From positions 1,002,965 to 1,066,964 of the forward strand of contig NW_006281107.1 in the NCBI RefSeq assembly GCF_000203795.2: DNA of 64,000 nt, written 5' to 3'. The translations under genes and the position numbers were made by a program. The DNA comes from Batrachochytrium dendrobatidis JAM81. Its lineage: Eukaryota; Chytridiomycota; Chytridiomycetes; Rhizophydiales. The notes beneath the pieces were generated by a model. That model was not told the DNA's origin and made no database searches. It worked only from the letters and a program-made list of their open reading frames with translations. Position 1 is the first letter of the stretch, and each line of letters begins with the position of its first letter. This document shows, one piece after another, positions 36,226-47,140 of the stretch.

Positions 36226-36538
36226 TTAAACATTGGTAATGTGAAATATCATAAATAACGAGATATTTCAGAGACTCATACACGACGCATATATGTTTGA
36301 GGCGATGTCTATCGCAGCCATCACTTGTGCAATAACAAGAGACTTTCTCAGCTATGACGTCTAATTCACGGATACGCATAACCGTTATCCACATTCTTAT
36401 AAAATGATCAATGTTTTCTTTTATCAATAAACAACACAATTAACTCATTGGTTCATTCCTTCATTCTCATCTTTTACTTTTGTGATATTCCTCCAAAACT
36501 ATACTACATTAATATGTTGTCATACGTCCAAGAGCAAC
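36226..36538. other. Intergenic, small palindrome
   Basis: No gene. A short imperfect inverted repeat (AAATATCATAAATAACGAGATATTT) lies at about 36243-36268. Confidence 0.4.
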
Positions 36539-36925
36539 AGTATTGTTGTGGTGTGACGTTGGCAACTACACACAACTTGACATGAATGACAATGTTGATG
36601 TCGAGACTGTCAATGTATTACAATGTATTGGTCAACAGTGACTGCAATCAATGATAATGTTGCAGTCAATCCAATCCAATTGTTGATTGGAACAATCATT
36701 ATCCACTTGTCAGATTCAGCATGTAAATGAATGTTTTGTAACATATTTACTAATCCAACAATTGACTGATTAACAATAATTGAATATTAAAATGTTGAAT
36801 AAAAGATTCGAGTCATTATATGAATGACGTAATCAATTGAGTTGAATTGACACTTGATTGAACAATACAAATAAACACATGACAAATGTTTAATATTCAA
36901 AGTGTGAATTTGTCTCACATTGTTC
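36539..36925 (+). repeat. Duplicated CRN upstream region, copy 1
   Basis: About 390 bp nearly identical to 41063-41450, each ending 120-130 bp before a Crinkler start codon. Only a handful of substitutions are visible by eye. Confidence 0.9.
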
Positions 36926-36961
36926 ACGTGATATTGAGTTTTGAATGTGAGACAAATTCAC
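36904..36961. promoter_or_regulatory. Palindrome with GTCTCAC/GTGAGAC upstream of CRN gene 1
   Basis: An 18-bp arm (36904-36921) is repeated exactly as its reverse complement (36944-36961) with a 22-bp spacer. The core is GTCTCAC...GTGAGAC. It lies 85-142 bp before the ATG at 37046, followed by a pyrimidine-rich leader. The same core occurs before the other two CRN genes. Confidence 0.7.
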
Positions 36962-37045
36962 GTTTTGATCTTTTTGTCATTTCATTGTTTCACTTTATTC
37001 TATTACTCTATTCTATATTCTATTTCTATTCTTTTATAAACTCTA

Positions 37046-38731
37046 ATGAAGAACAAAGCATTCTTTGTTCAATATCTTACAAACCAACCTGTGGAAATCG
37101 AAACTCACTTTGATGGTGAACTAGAGAGAAAAAGACCACTCAACAATATATCGAAACTAATTGCTGCTTTCCAAGCACTTCCCAACTCTCCTCTTGCTTC
37201 TGCTTTTGTTGGAGACCTCACCATCCATTATGTGGTGGATGGTCCAGCCATTGCTGGGAATACTCTATTAACCTCCATTCAAAATCATCTTGGTTCCTAC
37301 GACCATCCATTCATCATTAAATCCAAGAATGGTATTGATGCAAGAACCACTTCACTCATCAACGCTACCGCTATTGCTTCAGATCCAATGCAACTTGATT
37401 TGTTCTTGCCCTGCCAGATCCCCTTTTACAACAACATATGCAACGCTGTTGGACAGGATACATGGCTTTTGTTTGAACAAGAGATTCCCTCGTCTACGTT
37501 GAAACGACTCTTTATTCGGGACAGTTATAAATCCATTGCATCAAACATCAAGCCCGGCATCAACAAGGCAATCATCACAGGAACTCCTGGCATTGGCAAG
37601 TCTTTATTTCTCATCTACTTATTATGGAAGCTTGTCAAGGAAGGCAAACGAGTGCTATTCATTTATCATCCTAGCACTATCTACTACGATGGAAAAGGCG
37701 GTGTGTTTTACCCTAATTTTCTACCTTCCGACAACAACGTAAACTTTTGGGCATCTGACTTGTGGTGTTTGTTTGACGCCAAAGGCAAAAACGCAGCATA
37801 TCTAGATGCACTTCCCTATGAAAGGTGTTCATTTGTGGTGTCAACCTCCCCACGACGAGAACTAACCAACGACTTTAAAAAATCCCTTCCCCTTCAGATC
37901 TTTTACATGCCATTGTGGACTAAACCAGAATTGGAAGCCATTGCACCCTGTTTTGTTACTGTTATTGACTGGCGCCATCGTTTCAAAATCCTTGGTGGAG
38001 TCCCTCGACGTGTCTTGGAAGATACAAGTAGTGATCCAGTAGAATTGCTTCGAAACGCATGTAGGCAATGCAAGCTTGATGATTGCATCAAGATAATTGG
38101 CTTGAACTCGACTATTACAGACAAGTCTCAAGTTGTCCATTCTTTGGTTCACATGACATCTGTTGACCCATTCACAGAATCATCTGTTGCCTTTGCGTCT
38201 CAAACAGCCTTGGATATCATTGTTCAAATCAAAGGAACAGAAGCGAAACGCAAGATGGAGGAACTCTTGGCCTCGTGTGAAGGAAGCCCTCTTACTGCTG
38301 CACTGTGTGGATATATTTTTGAACCGTATGCTTTTGAAATGCTGGAGAACGGAGGTGTTTTTGAGAGCCACAAGTTGGTGCATGGAAATGAGAAATCCAA
38401 GCCTGAAGAAACGACTCTTACCATTCCACCTTCAGTGAAACTAGTTGTTGATAGAGTTTTACTGGGTCAGACTCCAAATCAGCTATATGTGCCAAAAACT
38501 AAAAACTATGCAGCAATTGATGCTTGGATTCCTGGAATTGGTGCATTTCAAATGACTGTTGGCAAGAAACATGATATCAAAGGCGGTGCCAAAAAAGATT
38601 TAAAGATGCTTGGAAAAAAAGCCAAGAAGTTGTATTGGTTACTTCCTCCACTGCATTACCATTCTTTCACCAAGAAAACACCAAAAAGTATCGACCAATA
38701 CGCTGTAAAAATTCCTTATCCTAGTATGTAA
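37046..38731 (+). CDS. Crinkler (CRN) effector-like protein, P-loop NTPase + REase type
   Basis: Intact single exon, 561 residues. Residues 1-100 are the ubiquitin-like CRN header (FVQYLTNQPVEIETHFDGE, VVDGPAIAGNTLL, DHPFIIKSKNG). A P-loop follows, GTPGIGKSLFLIYLLWKL at about 179, inside an AAA/STAND-like NTPase domain, with CSFVVSTSPRRELTNDF as a later strand and HRFKILGGVPRRVLED as a helical lid. The C-terminal 130 residues (NYAAIDAWIPGIGAFQMTV, LYWLLPPLHYHSF) match the restriction-endonuclease-fold tail of CRN/RHS-type effectors. CRN proteins of oomycetes and chytrids act inside host or target-cell nuclei; secretion has no classical signal peptide here. Upstream are a duplicated promoter block, a palindrome and a CT-rich leader. 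Function is inferred from family architecture. Confidence 0.88.
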   Translation: MKNKAFFVQYLTNQPVEIETHFDGELERKRPLNNISKLIAAFQALPNSPLASAFVGDLTIHYVVDGPAIAGNTLLTSIQNHLGSYDHPFIIKSKNGIDARTTSLINATAIASDPMQLDLFLPCQIPFYNNICNAVGQDTWLLFEQEIPSSTLKRLFIRDSYKSIASNIKPGINKAIITGTPGIGKSLFLIYLLWKLVKEGKRVLFIYHPSTIYYDGKGGVFYPNFLPSDNNVNFWASDLWCLFDAKGKNAAYLDALPYERCSFVVSTSPRRELTNDFKKSLPLQIFYMPLWTKPELEAIAPCFVTVIDWRHRFKILGGVPRRVLEDTSSDPVELLRNACRQCKLDDCIKIIGLNSTITDKSQVVHSLVHMTSVDPFTESSVAFASQTALDIIVQIKGTEAKRKMEELLASCEGSPLTAALCGYIFEPYAFEMLENGGVFESHKLVHGNEKSKPEETTLTIPPSVKLVVDRVLLGQTPNQLYVPKTKNYAAIDAWIPGIGAFQMTVGKKHDIKGGAKKDLKMLGKKAKKLYWLLPPLHYHSFTKKTPKSIDQYAVKIPYPSM

Positions 38732-41062
38732 TCCTAATCAATTTCACGTCATGATATTGCCATTGCAATTTTCAAATAAAAACATATACCTTATTTTATT
38801 CACCGATAAAGCATTGTATATCAGATGTTATTGTATTTTTGTTGGTTTCAGACATTTGGACGAATGAATGATCAAGTTTCCAAAAAACAAGCAAGTGTGA
38901 GTTTGATTGTTTACAACTGTAATGTCTGGACAACTGACTGTCTGAATAACAGTAACTATTTCCAGTGATGCTGATTTGTAAACACTCGAATTATTCAACA
39001 CTCTATCAATGCATTTGCAAGAGTCATTGGACGTATCCGTTGTTTGAATGTTGATTCGCATACATTCAGAAGTGGAAGTTATAAAGCTTATTACCACGCA
39101 GACACGATCAATGTATTACTTTTTGTTGGATAGGCTGTATCATTTGTCATCAATTCAGACATACTTGTCAGTCCTGTTCCATATACAATGAGTCACATAT
39201 GGACACATATGGACACCAATGCAACAATCAAGAATCAATTGTCATTTACAAGTCTGAATTGCCAACCAACAATCGTACTAATGGACCAACGGACCAATGC
39301 CAAAACACCTGCACACCAGACAGTTTATTGGACATGACTTGATTGTTCTTGACAACTGTTTGATAATTGCTTGATGACTCGAGTAATCCAATCACACATT
39401 GCTGGCAATTAAATGTAACTATACAATGTGTCATGTATACATTGGATACCATCAGTTTATCAGTGACTACCCGGTGTTTGTTTATGCATGATTACTTGGA
39501 CTACTATTTGCAATTAATGCAATCACTGGTGTCAATGACCAATAACAATGAAACCAAACGATTGACCACATCAGATTATACACATTCATTCTGGAATGCA
39601 ACTTTGCATCGATATCGTAAATATCAACCAGAATCCGAGCCAAACAAGTCAAGCGAGTGTCGCAAGTTTGCATTCATTTGAAAATACTCAATATCAGGCT
39701 AAAGTTGCATGTGAAATGGTCATTTGTACAAGGTTAAACAACATCGACATTTACAATCAATGGGATGTTGGAACAGAGCTGCTATTTCCGAATTTAAAAG
39801 TCCAAATCGTACACATTGTTATCAAGTCTAATCTACACCCTTCATGTCATGTCATGTCATGCTTGATAGTTTCATACACTGCTGCAAGAGTTGTATTGTG
39901 TGTATTTCGAGTATTTCCATCACTCCATCATATGTCGCATGTGTTGGTATGTCAAGTGTGGTGATATCAGGTCAAAACAGTCGATTGGCATAATAATCCA
40001 TCAACATTCGAGTCGGTTGGTCAACCAAACAGTTGTATCATGCGGTAATATCAATATACTGCGATTGTAGCATGTCATTCATCAGATATTGTTGAAACCA
40101 TTACAAAACCTGTTTGAACCAAATCAAACTGTGACAAATACCGCATACTCGGATCATCATCAACTAAACCAGGAATACACACTTTGACAATATTTGCGGT
40201 TGATGATTGAGCCTGATTCATGGCTAATTCGTCGAGTGTTTGCAATGTGTTAATATAACCAGTCATATACCATTTGGTGTTGTTAACTTGTGGCTTGGTG
40301 ATGGTTTGATTGCAAGTGATTCCTGGATACAACACATTGCAAACTAAGCAACTTGACTACTTGAACGACTCAAATGACTCGATACTAACCGGAATTCAAT
40401 ACAATTGTTGAATAGCCCGTGTAATATCAGATCTAGTCAAGCCAACAGGCAAGCCAACAAACACGACAGCCGATACAACTATATACAACAAAAATGCGTT
40501 GGATTCATTTGTGATTGCATACTCATCAATCTTGAATGACAGTGTTTGTGCAGTTTTGGATATAGGTTGTATGAATATTGCAACAAACATGTAGTATTAT
40601 AGTATGACTGACATATACTACTATTGGATCAAACAACATAACAGTCCAATATAATGTCAAATATATATGTGCATAGAATGGTCACCAAACCTGATCGGTT
40701 GTGTATCAGTCATAAACAACTACCAATTAGCAACAAGTGTCATTCGTATACATTGACAGAATTACTACAGACAACACCAACAATTACAAGATCATGTGCA
40801 ATATATCAAGAATTGTGACATGGTTTCAATAAACCAACAACAACTGAACAAATGACATTGCAATGATTATTCATAGAACAAGGCAATCAAACGACAATGT
40901 TAGTGACGATTATATTGGACAATATTCATGATTCAAATATTGACAGTCAAACATTGGTTAACCAACAGTTGTACGATTATACAACTGGTCCGTGTATTGA
41001 CAAGTGATCAACATCGATCCAGTCATGGTTGAAACGGTGTATCACAGGAATTGAAAGTTGAT
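38732..41062. other. Intergenic with gene fragments
   Basis: No complete gene. 38900-39030 is an inverted copy of 47100-47220, part of the Slm1-like gene's 5' region. Minus-strand frames at 40590-40396 (a hydrophobic stretch FLLYIVVSAVVFVGLPVGL) and 40335-40075 may be remains of one membrane protein, but stops separate them and no family is recognised. A CATGT tandem lies at about 39843-39862. Confidence 0.5.
38900..39030 (+). repeat. Inverted copy of the Slm1-like gene 5' region
   Basis: The stretch from ATGTCTGGACAACTGACTG through AACACTCGAATTATTCAACA to TCAATGCATTTGC matches the reverse complement of 47100-47220 with few differences. The match stops inside sequence that is coding in the Slm1-like gene. 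Confidence 0.75.
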
Positions 41063-41450
41063 AGTATTGTTGTGGTGTGATGTTGGCAACTACACACAAC
41101 TTGACATGAATGACAATGTTGATGTCGAGACTGTCAATGTATTACAATGTATTGGTCAACAGTGACTGCAATCAATGATAATATTGCAGTCAATCCAATA
41201 CAATTGTTGATTGGAACAATCATTATCCACTTGTCAGATTCAGCATGTAAATGAATGTTTTGTAACACATTTACCAATCCAACAATTGACTGATTAACAA
41301 TAATTGAATATTAAAATGTTGAATAAAAGATTCGAGTCATTATATGAATGACGTAATCAATTGAGTTGAATTGACACTTGATTGAACAATACAAATAAAC
41401 ACATGACAAATGTTTAATATTCAAAGTGTGAATTTGTCTCACGTTATTCA
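41063..41450 (+). repeat. Duplicated CRN upstream region, copy 2
   Basis: Nearly identical to 36539-36925. The copies diverge just after the GTCTCAC element, and only the first copy has the right palindrome arm. Confidence 0.9.
41436..41442. promoter_or_regulatory. GTCTCAC element upstream of CRN gene 2
   Basis: The core motif lies 134 bp before the ATG and is followed by a ~100-bp almost pure pyrimidine leader (TTTTCTTTTCTTTCTTTTCT type). It matches the motif at 36912 and at 57458-57527. Confidence 0.6.
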
Positions 41451-41575
41451 CATAACATCAAATTTTGTATTTAAAGTCTGATTTTTTCTTTTCTTTTCTT
41501 TCTTTTCTTCATTTCACTTCATTCTTATTCTATTTCATTCCATTCAATTCTTTCATTTCTCTTCAGTAAACTACA

Positions 41576-43195
41576 ATGGAAAATGAAAGGTTTTACATCA
41601 AATATCTGGACTATCAGCCAGTGGAAATCGAAACCCACTTCAATGGAGAACTAGAAAGAAGAAGGCCACTGACTGACGTTGGTGGCCTGGTTGCAGCCAT
41701 TGTTGTTGAACCAACTAGAAGACTTGCTGGTATCCCAGAAGACTATGGGCCACTCACTCTCCACTTGCCTGATGGACCTGCTATTCCTGGGAATACTCTC
41801 CTGACCTCCATTCAGCAACCTACTGGTTCCTACGACCATCCACTGATTATTCGCTCTCTAAGAGATACTATCACTATGGACGAGCATATGATTTGTTCTC
41901 TTCCTGAACCGGTGTATGACAATCCTGTGTCAAGACCCAACATTTCTGGCAGAATTTGGAAGAAGCCGGCACATGTTTTCCTGTGGTCTGATTTTAAGCA
42001 AAGCGTTGTTGATTGGATTGGTGCTAATCATCATCAGCATTCTCAAAGAGTACAAAGACCTGTGTTTGTTCCCAGAGTTATCACCGAAGAAGTTCAAAGT
42101 CTTCAACCCTTCATTCTCGACAATTTGCTCAATATCTCTGCCAAGTGTTTCATTCCTCCTTCTGAATTCAAGGCACGACGTCAAATCACAAGCTGCGTAG
42201 GGGAACCAGATCATTTAATGACTAGAGATGGAGAGATTGTTGCCATTGTTGAAGAAAAGGGCAATTGGGCTTTGTCTACTGGTGATATCGTCAATTCATA
42301 CGACACAGAAAGGACACGTGCGTCTGCTCTTGACCAACTCTACCACTATATGCGATTGAACCACAGACAATATGGGATTCTGTCGTCATACGAAAACACC
42401 TGGTTTGTTTATCGAAATCAAGAATGTGCCGTTTGTGAAGAACCTCGAAGTCATGAAGCTTTGTATGTTTCCGAGGGAATCTCCTTTACTGCTCAAACTC
42501 CCACTGTTCAACAATGCTTATCGTATTTCAGCAGCATCGTCAATCACAATCATATGGATTCTCCCCCCGTATCAAAGCGTCCGTCTAGAGCTAGTTCTGC
42601 TACCCAAATCTCTCGACCAAGTAGTACTAGAGTATCTCCGCGTGCTAGTCTCTCCAGAGGATGCAGTTCTTTGTCGTCTGGAATTCAAATCAACGAGCAA
42701 CCCCAAGACTTTGATGTTGATGATTTCAAATTCGATACAGTTCTTGGTGAAGGAAGAAGCAAAGTGTATTTGGATTACTATGGATCTAGCCGTATTGCTC
42801 TCAAGGTTGCTGATATTGCCAAGCACGGAGAAATGCTTCCAGAATTGCTGAATGAGGTTTCTGTGTATGAACAGCTATCGGGGCTACAAGGGAATGGCAT
42901 ACCTAGATTCGTTTGTCATGGGTTTGTGGAGGACGTTCTGTACTGTGTAGGTGTTTCTATCTGTGGTACGGTGGCCAATGGATTCACTGAACAGCAAAAG
43001 CAGAAGTTGTTGGAAACACTCGAAAGCATTCACGAGGCCGGTATTCTACATAACGATATCAAAAAGGAGAATATCTTGATTGATGAATCTGGGAATCCAT
43101 ATATCATTGACTTTGGCTTCTCTACACGAAATTGCTCCCCTGTTGCTCGAATGGAAGAAACAAACTTGCTCCTTAGTCTGGTTGAAAATACTTGA
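41576..43195 (+). CDS. Crinkler (CRN) effector-like protein with nuclease and kinase domains
   Basis: Intact single exon, 539 residues. The header (residues 1-100; FYIKYLDYQPVEIETHFNGE, SYDHPLIIRS) is clearly paralogous to the gene at 37046. Residues ~120-320 form a PD-(D/E)XK-like nuclease domain: EPDHLMTRDG (about 210) and IVAIVEEKGNW (about 225), then ALDQLYHYMRLNHRQYGILS. A Ser-rich linker (RPSRASSATQISRPSSTRVS) leads to a small kinase domain from ~380. It has a glycine-rich GEGRSKVYLDYY, the lysine in IALKVAD, HNDIKKENILID (catalytic loop, about 490) and DFGFS (about 511). Only ~25 residues follow DFG, so the C-lobe is minimal, as in Bud32/RIO-like kinases. All catalytic positions are present. 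Nuclear, cell-toxic action is a family-level inference. Confidence 0.88.
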   Translation: MENERFYIKYLDYQPVEIETHFNGELERRRPLTDVGGLVAAIVVEPTRRLAGIPEDYGPLTLHLPDGPAIPGNTLLTSIQQPTGSYDHPLIIRSLRDTITMDEHMICSLPEPVYDNPVSRPNISGRIWKKPAHVFLWSDFKQSVVDWIGANHHQHSQRVQRPVFVPRVITEEVQSLQPFILDNLLNISAKCFIPPSEFKARRQITSCVGEPDHLMTRDGEIVAIVEEKGNWALSTGDIVNSYDTERTRASALDQLYHYMRLNHRQYGILSSYENTWFVYRNQECAVCEEPRSHEALYVSEGISFTAQTPTVQQCLSYFSSIVNHNHMDSPPVSKRPSRASSATQISRPSSTRVSPRASLSRGCSSLSSGIQINEQPQDFDVDDFKFDTVLGEGRSKVYLDYYGSSRIALKVADIAKHGEMLPELLNEVSVYEQLSGLQGNGIPRFVCHGFVEDVLYCVGVSICGTVANGFTEQQKQKLLETLESIHEAGILHNDIKKENILIDESGNPYIIDFGFSTRNCSPVARMEETNLLLSLVENT

Positions 43196-43782
43196 GATAG
43201 TACATTTGGGTTGGAATGAATTAGACAATTATTTGTATGAATAAAGCACCGAGTCTTGACCATTATATTTGACATTGATTGTTCATGGCATTTTAGCATA
43301 AATTACCTGTCACAGGCGAGATCAACTCCAGACACTTTGAACAACTTTTAGCAGAGAGCATCTACCAAGAAAAGTAATATCATTCAGTGCCCTATCTATA
43401 CTACTATTGTTTTTTACATTTTCCACTGTTCAATACATACTGCGGTACTATTTCAAGTATTCCAAAACCAACTTGTAAATCAGACAATTGAAGATGAGTT
43501 TCATTTACGAAATATACATTTTTGAATCAACAAAACGACACATTTACTATTGAATCTGGTTTAAACCGTTCAACAATAATATCGCGAAATGCAGTTTTGT
43601 ATTGTGCAACAACTCTTGCTGACATTCTAATAAAAATGAGTTTGTAAGCCTGCAATTCCAACAATATCAATCAAGTCAATTTTCAACAAGAATATTCGAT
43701 TTATTTTTATTCCAACAAAATCAAGGAAATTTTCAACACAAGTGTTCCATTTTGCATTTGCTGAGATTTGGTTGTTGATAAC
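43196..43782. other. Intergenic, nothing certain
   Basis: AT-rich spacer. A stretch at 43340-43415 weakly resembles 48690-48745 and 59975-60030 (AGTRRTATCATYCRGTGC then CTATA.TACTA), suggesting an old short repeat. It includes the promoter of the DnaJ gene. Confidence 0.4.
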
Positions 43783-45488
43783 ATGAGCGATTCAACTCAT
43801 ATTCCTGTTATTGAATCGAGGAGACCAAAACCTTCTGTCACTGCAAAGTGTCCAAACTGTTCTGTAGTCATTGAATTCTATCTTCCTGTCACTCCAGCTT
43901 ATGCCTTTTCTGTTTATAGAGTGGTTTGCTTTTCTTGTAGAGACTTGTTCTATTCCAACTTCTGCTGTTCAACAGACTCCATCTGTTTCTGCTAAAAAAA
44001 ACTACAAATGCCTCGGACCAATCTACCAACAATGCTTCCAGTCGCAGACCAAAAACTACTCTTGGAAAAACCGGTTCAGGTAATTGTAAAACCTTTGAAA
44101 AAGGATGATTCTTGTCTTCTAATTTCATGATTGATTTAGATGACCATCCAATCGATATGGAATATTATGATTTGTTGGAGATTCCTGCTACGGCGTCTAG
44201 TGCTGTCATCAAAAAGGCGTATTATCTCAAGGCTATAAAGTGTCATCCTGATAAAAACTTGGACAATCCATTGGCTGAAGAAATGTTTAAACAAATATCT
44301 GAAGCTTATCAAGGTACAGACTTGATGGTTCATGTGTATCCAGAAAAACTATACTAATGTTTAAATTTTAGTCTTGTCGGATCCACAGCGTCGTTCATTT
44401 TATAATATTCATGGAAAGGCTGCTGCAGTGGGTTCTGAAGGATCTGTGTTTGTCGATCCAGAACAATTCTTCAGACAACAGTTTGGTGGTGATATGTTTG
44501 TTGATATCATTGGTGAAATATCCATTGCTCGGGATTTTAAAGACGTCATGGCTGCAAAAGATCCATCCAAATCTAATGACTTGACCACTGACTCCAACTC
44601 TTCTACAATCAACTCGGGAACAGAAGTGCCATCTACAGATGCTACCACTCAAGCCAAACAAGACTCGGCATTGATGTACGAACAACGTCGTTTGATTCGT
44701 AAAGAACGTATTCAGAAACTGTCGCATAATCTTGTTGCCAAGCTTTCGCTTTACACTGATGCGTTTCCATTTCCTGATCCTACTTCTTCTCCACCTTTGG
44801 GGATCTCTTTGAATAGCTTGGCAAACGAATCACTCAACACGTTTCGTGCTTTATCTACTATCGAAGCCCAACAACTTGCTTTAGAAAGCTATGGACCCGA
44901 ATTGTTGAGAGCGATTGGATTCACCTATGTTTTAAAAGCTGATCAGTGGATTGCCAAAATTGCTGCAGAGGATGGGGGTGCTGTGCTATGGCATCGAGTA
45001 TGGGGACTTGGGTCTCGAGTAAGCGGAGCTATCAAAGAAAAAACTCACATTTTAAACGAGACGGTCGGGACGTTTCGTACGGCTCTAGATCTGCAAAGCA
45101 AATTCACCAAACTTCAAGAAATGGATAAAAAACAAAAAAAACAGGTGAAGGAGGTGAAAAGACTGTTGATGAGGATGTCAAAGTCGAACTGACACCCCAG
45201 GAACAAGAACTCCGCACGCAGCTGGAATATGAAGCGGCAACAAAGGGACTAGAAGCTTTGTGGAGAGGATCCAAATTAGAAGTTGAATCTGTGCTACGCG
45301 ATGTATGCGACGATGCTCTCGGAGATGCACCTGGTGTGTCGACCGAGTTACGTAAACGACGTGCTGATGCTTTGCGGATCTTGGGTCAGGTTTATGAAAC
45401 CGTTGGTATTGCTGCTGCTGCCAGTTCCGTGCCCAATACTTCCACTGGCACATCTAGCCAACAGCCTCCATTGCCTCCTCAAAAATAG
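43783..45488 (+). CDS. DnaJ co-chaperone with DnaJ-X domain, apparent frameshifts
   Basis: J-domain proteins stimulate Hsp70 ATPase. This one resembles the fungal Caj1/Djp1 type with a C-terminal DnaJ-X domain. Exons: 43783-44079, 44140-44313 and 44372-45488. The first exon encodes a CPNC...CFSC zinc-ribbon-like stretch and a Ser/Thr linker. Exon 2 has MEYYDLLEIPATASSAVIKK and the HPD motif in KCHPDKN. Exon 3 continues VLSDPQRRSFYN and the X domain (RLIRKERIQKLSHNLVAKLS, GPELLRAIGFTYVLKADQWI). The reading frame breaks inside or just before the A-run 43994-44001 and again in the A-run 45134-45141; the second break would cut off a well-formed tail (LTPQEQELRTQLEYEAATKG, LRILGQVYETVG) ending at 45488. 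Both are homopolymers, so sequence error is likely. Confidence 0.8.
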
Positions 45489-45787
45489 TGTTTCCCGTAC
45501 CCTACCATTTTTATATTCACCACCTGTTTTGATATTGCTATTTCGTATTTTATGCTGTTGCTACTTTTTGGAGAGTATTGCTATACTACCGAATACAACA
45601 ATCATTGCTATTTTTTCCAAATCAATAAAATAATTGAGCTATTGTATGTTCTACCTCTAATTTCCATTGGATAGCTTTCAAGTTTAAAAAACAAATTATC
45701 TTGGTAAATAAGGTTTTAATAGTTGAATAAACATGGCAGATGCCACAATAAGCCTTGTAGAGAATTGAACGAGTTCCATATACGACA
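45489..45787. other. Convergent intergenic spacer
   Basis: About 300 bp between the ends of the DnaJ and Slm1-like genes. AATAAA-type signals occur on both strands (for example near 45625 and 45727). No gene. Confidence 0.5.
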
Positions 45788-47140
45788 TTACCAACCACCC
45801 GACTCGTCTTGAAATGTGTCCCATGGATTGTTAGTTCCGGTAGATAGACTAGCTAGTTTTGCTTTGGGTGATGGCGTGTCCAGTTCAACCGGATCATCAT
45901 GAGAATGACCACCACTTGTAGCATGGCTTAATTTCATTTCCATTTGTTCACTTAATGATAAAGCAGATACATTGCCCACCTCGGTCTTGTCATTCGTGTC
46001 GGGAGGTGGAAATGAAGCAAAATCAGCTACATGAGCAGGTGTAGGAATTTGATCATTTGAAGTAGTTGTAAAAGAAATCGGAGGTGATAACGAATCTCTC
46101 CTACTAGGCAAATCATCAAATGATTCGTCAATAAGCGATCCAGATTTGGGTCTCAATGTAGGTACAATAGTACTTTTGGGTCGACCAGGTAGAGGTGGTG
46201 CAGGCATACTCACTGGTCGTGTACCAGAAGTAGCATGAATCGTATCGGATTTGCTATGACTTACAACGGCTCCCAATCGAGCTTGAAGAGACGTCGACGG
46301 AGCATCCGCAGTAGCTACAGATGCAGCAGCGCGTTGAGAAAGTCCGGTCGATCCATCTGCACCTTCTTTTGGTAAAGGAGCAGTACCAGCAAAAGCTGGT
46401 TTTGAGTGCTGTGTAGTGGGTGTTCCAACCAAAGTCCGTGTTCCCATCTGTTTCATATGTTCATTGATTGCAGTCCACCAATCCGCACTTTCAACCATGG
46501 TTTTCCCCTTGAATTTGTGTTTGATATCTCGTCCAAACATACCCGAGTTTTTCCCAACAAAAACAATGTCTTTGGGATCTTTGTCGCCAAGATTAAGTGG
46601 AAGCAAGGTGTATTCTGCCAAATCAAGCGTCAACTCAGGCATTTCAAGTATGGAATCAGCCGAAAAATCCGGTTTGTTGCCAGTAGGAGAAAATGGACCG
46701 CCTGCAGATGAAGTGTCAGAATGCGTAGCTCCTATGGGTGTTGATGAAAGTGGTGGCAGAGTATGCAGATATCCAGAAGTGGACAGGACAGCATTGACGG
46801 GCCGATAGGATCGTTTAAACACACCTTCTTTGCGCAGTAGCGATCCTTGTCGAACAACGCGAATGGCAAGATCGTCACATCCGTCATAGATGATGTTTGC
46901 AGGATCAACCAAGGGCACATTGTCTTGGTCAATAAATCAATCGCAGTTGCTTGCTCTAAAAATTGCCCAGTCTTTATCTGCCTCCATTGTATCCAATAAC
47001 TTGGCCATATCTCTGGATTGATCCAACCTTTTGGTATAATTTGAAGTTTGCCATTCGTAAAAAGATGCTAAACCAACACGAATATTCTGTACAATCACTT
47101 TTTCAAATGCATTGATGGAGTGTTGTTGAATAATTCGAGT
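45788..47140 (-). pseudogene. Slm1-like PH-domain protein, truncated and with in-frame TGA
   Basis: Slm1/Slm2 proteins are plasma-membrane, PI(4,5)P2-binding F-BAR/PH proteins acting with TORC2. On the minus strand the frame runs from about 47140 (INAFEKVIVQNIRVGLASFYEWQ, the end of the BAR region) through WAIFRASNCD to a TGA at 46939-46937. It then continues in the same frame with FIDQDNVPLVDPANIIYDGC. The PH domain follows (VVRQGSLLRKEGVFKRSY, AVLSTSGYLHTLP, DWWTAINEHMK), then a long Ser/Pro-rich tail to 45788. CGA to TGA would explain the stop. The first ~200 residues of a normal BAR domain are absent: sequence beyond 47150 is not coding and is shared with 38.9 kb. A shorter product starting downstream of the stop is possible. 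Confidence 0.65.

Noticed and set aside
39843..39862. CATGT tandem as a possible CRISPR-like or satellite array.
   Set aside because: It is only three to four short units, with similar short runs at 27178 and 63971.
45128..45145. Possible programmed frameshift in the DnaJ-X gene.
   Set aside because: No known slippery signal with a downstream structure was seen, and a homopolymer indel is simpler.
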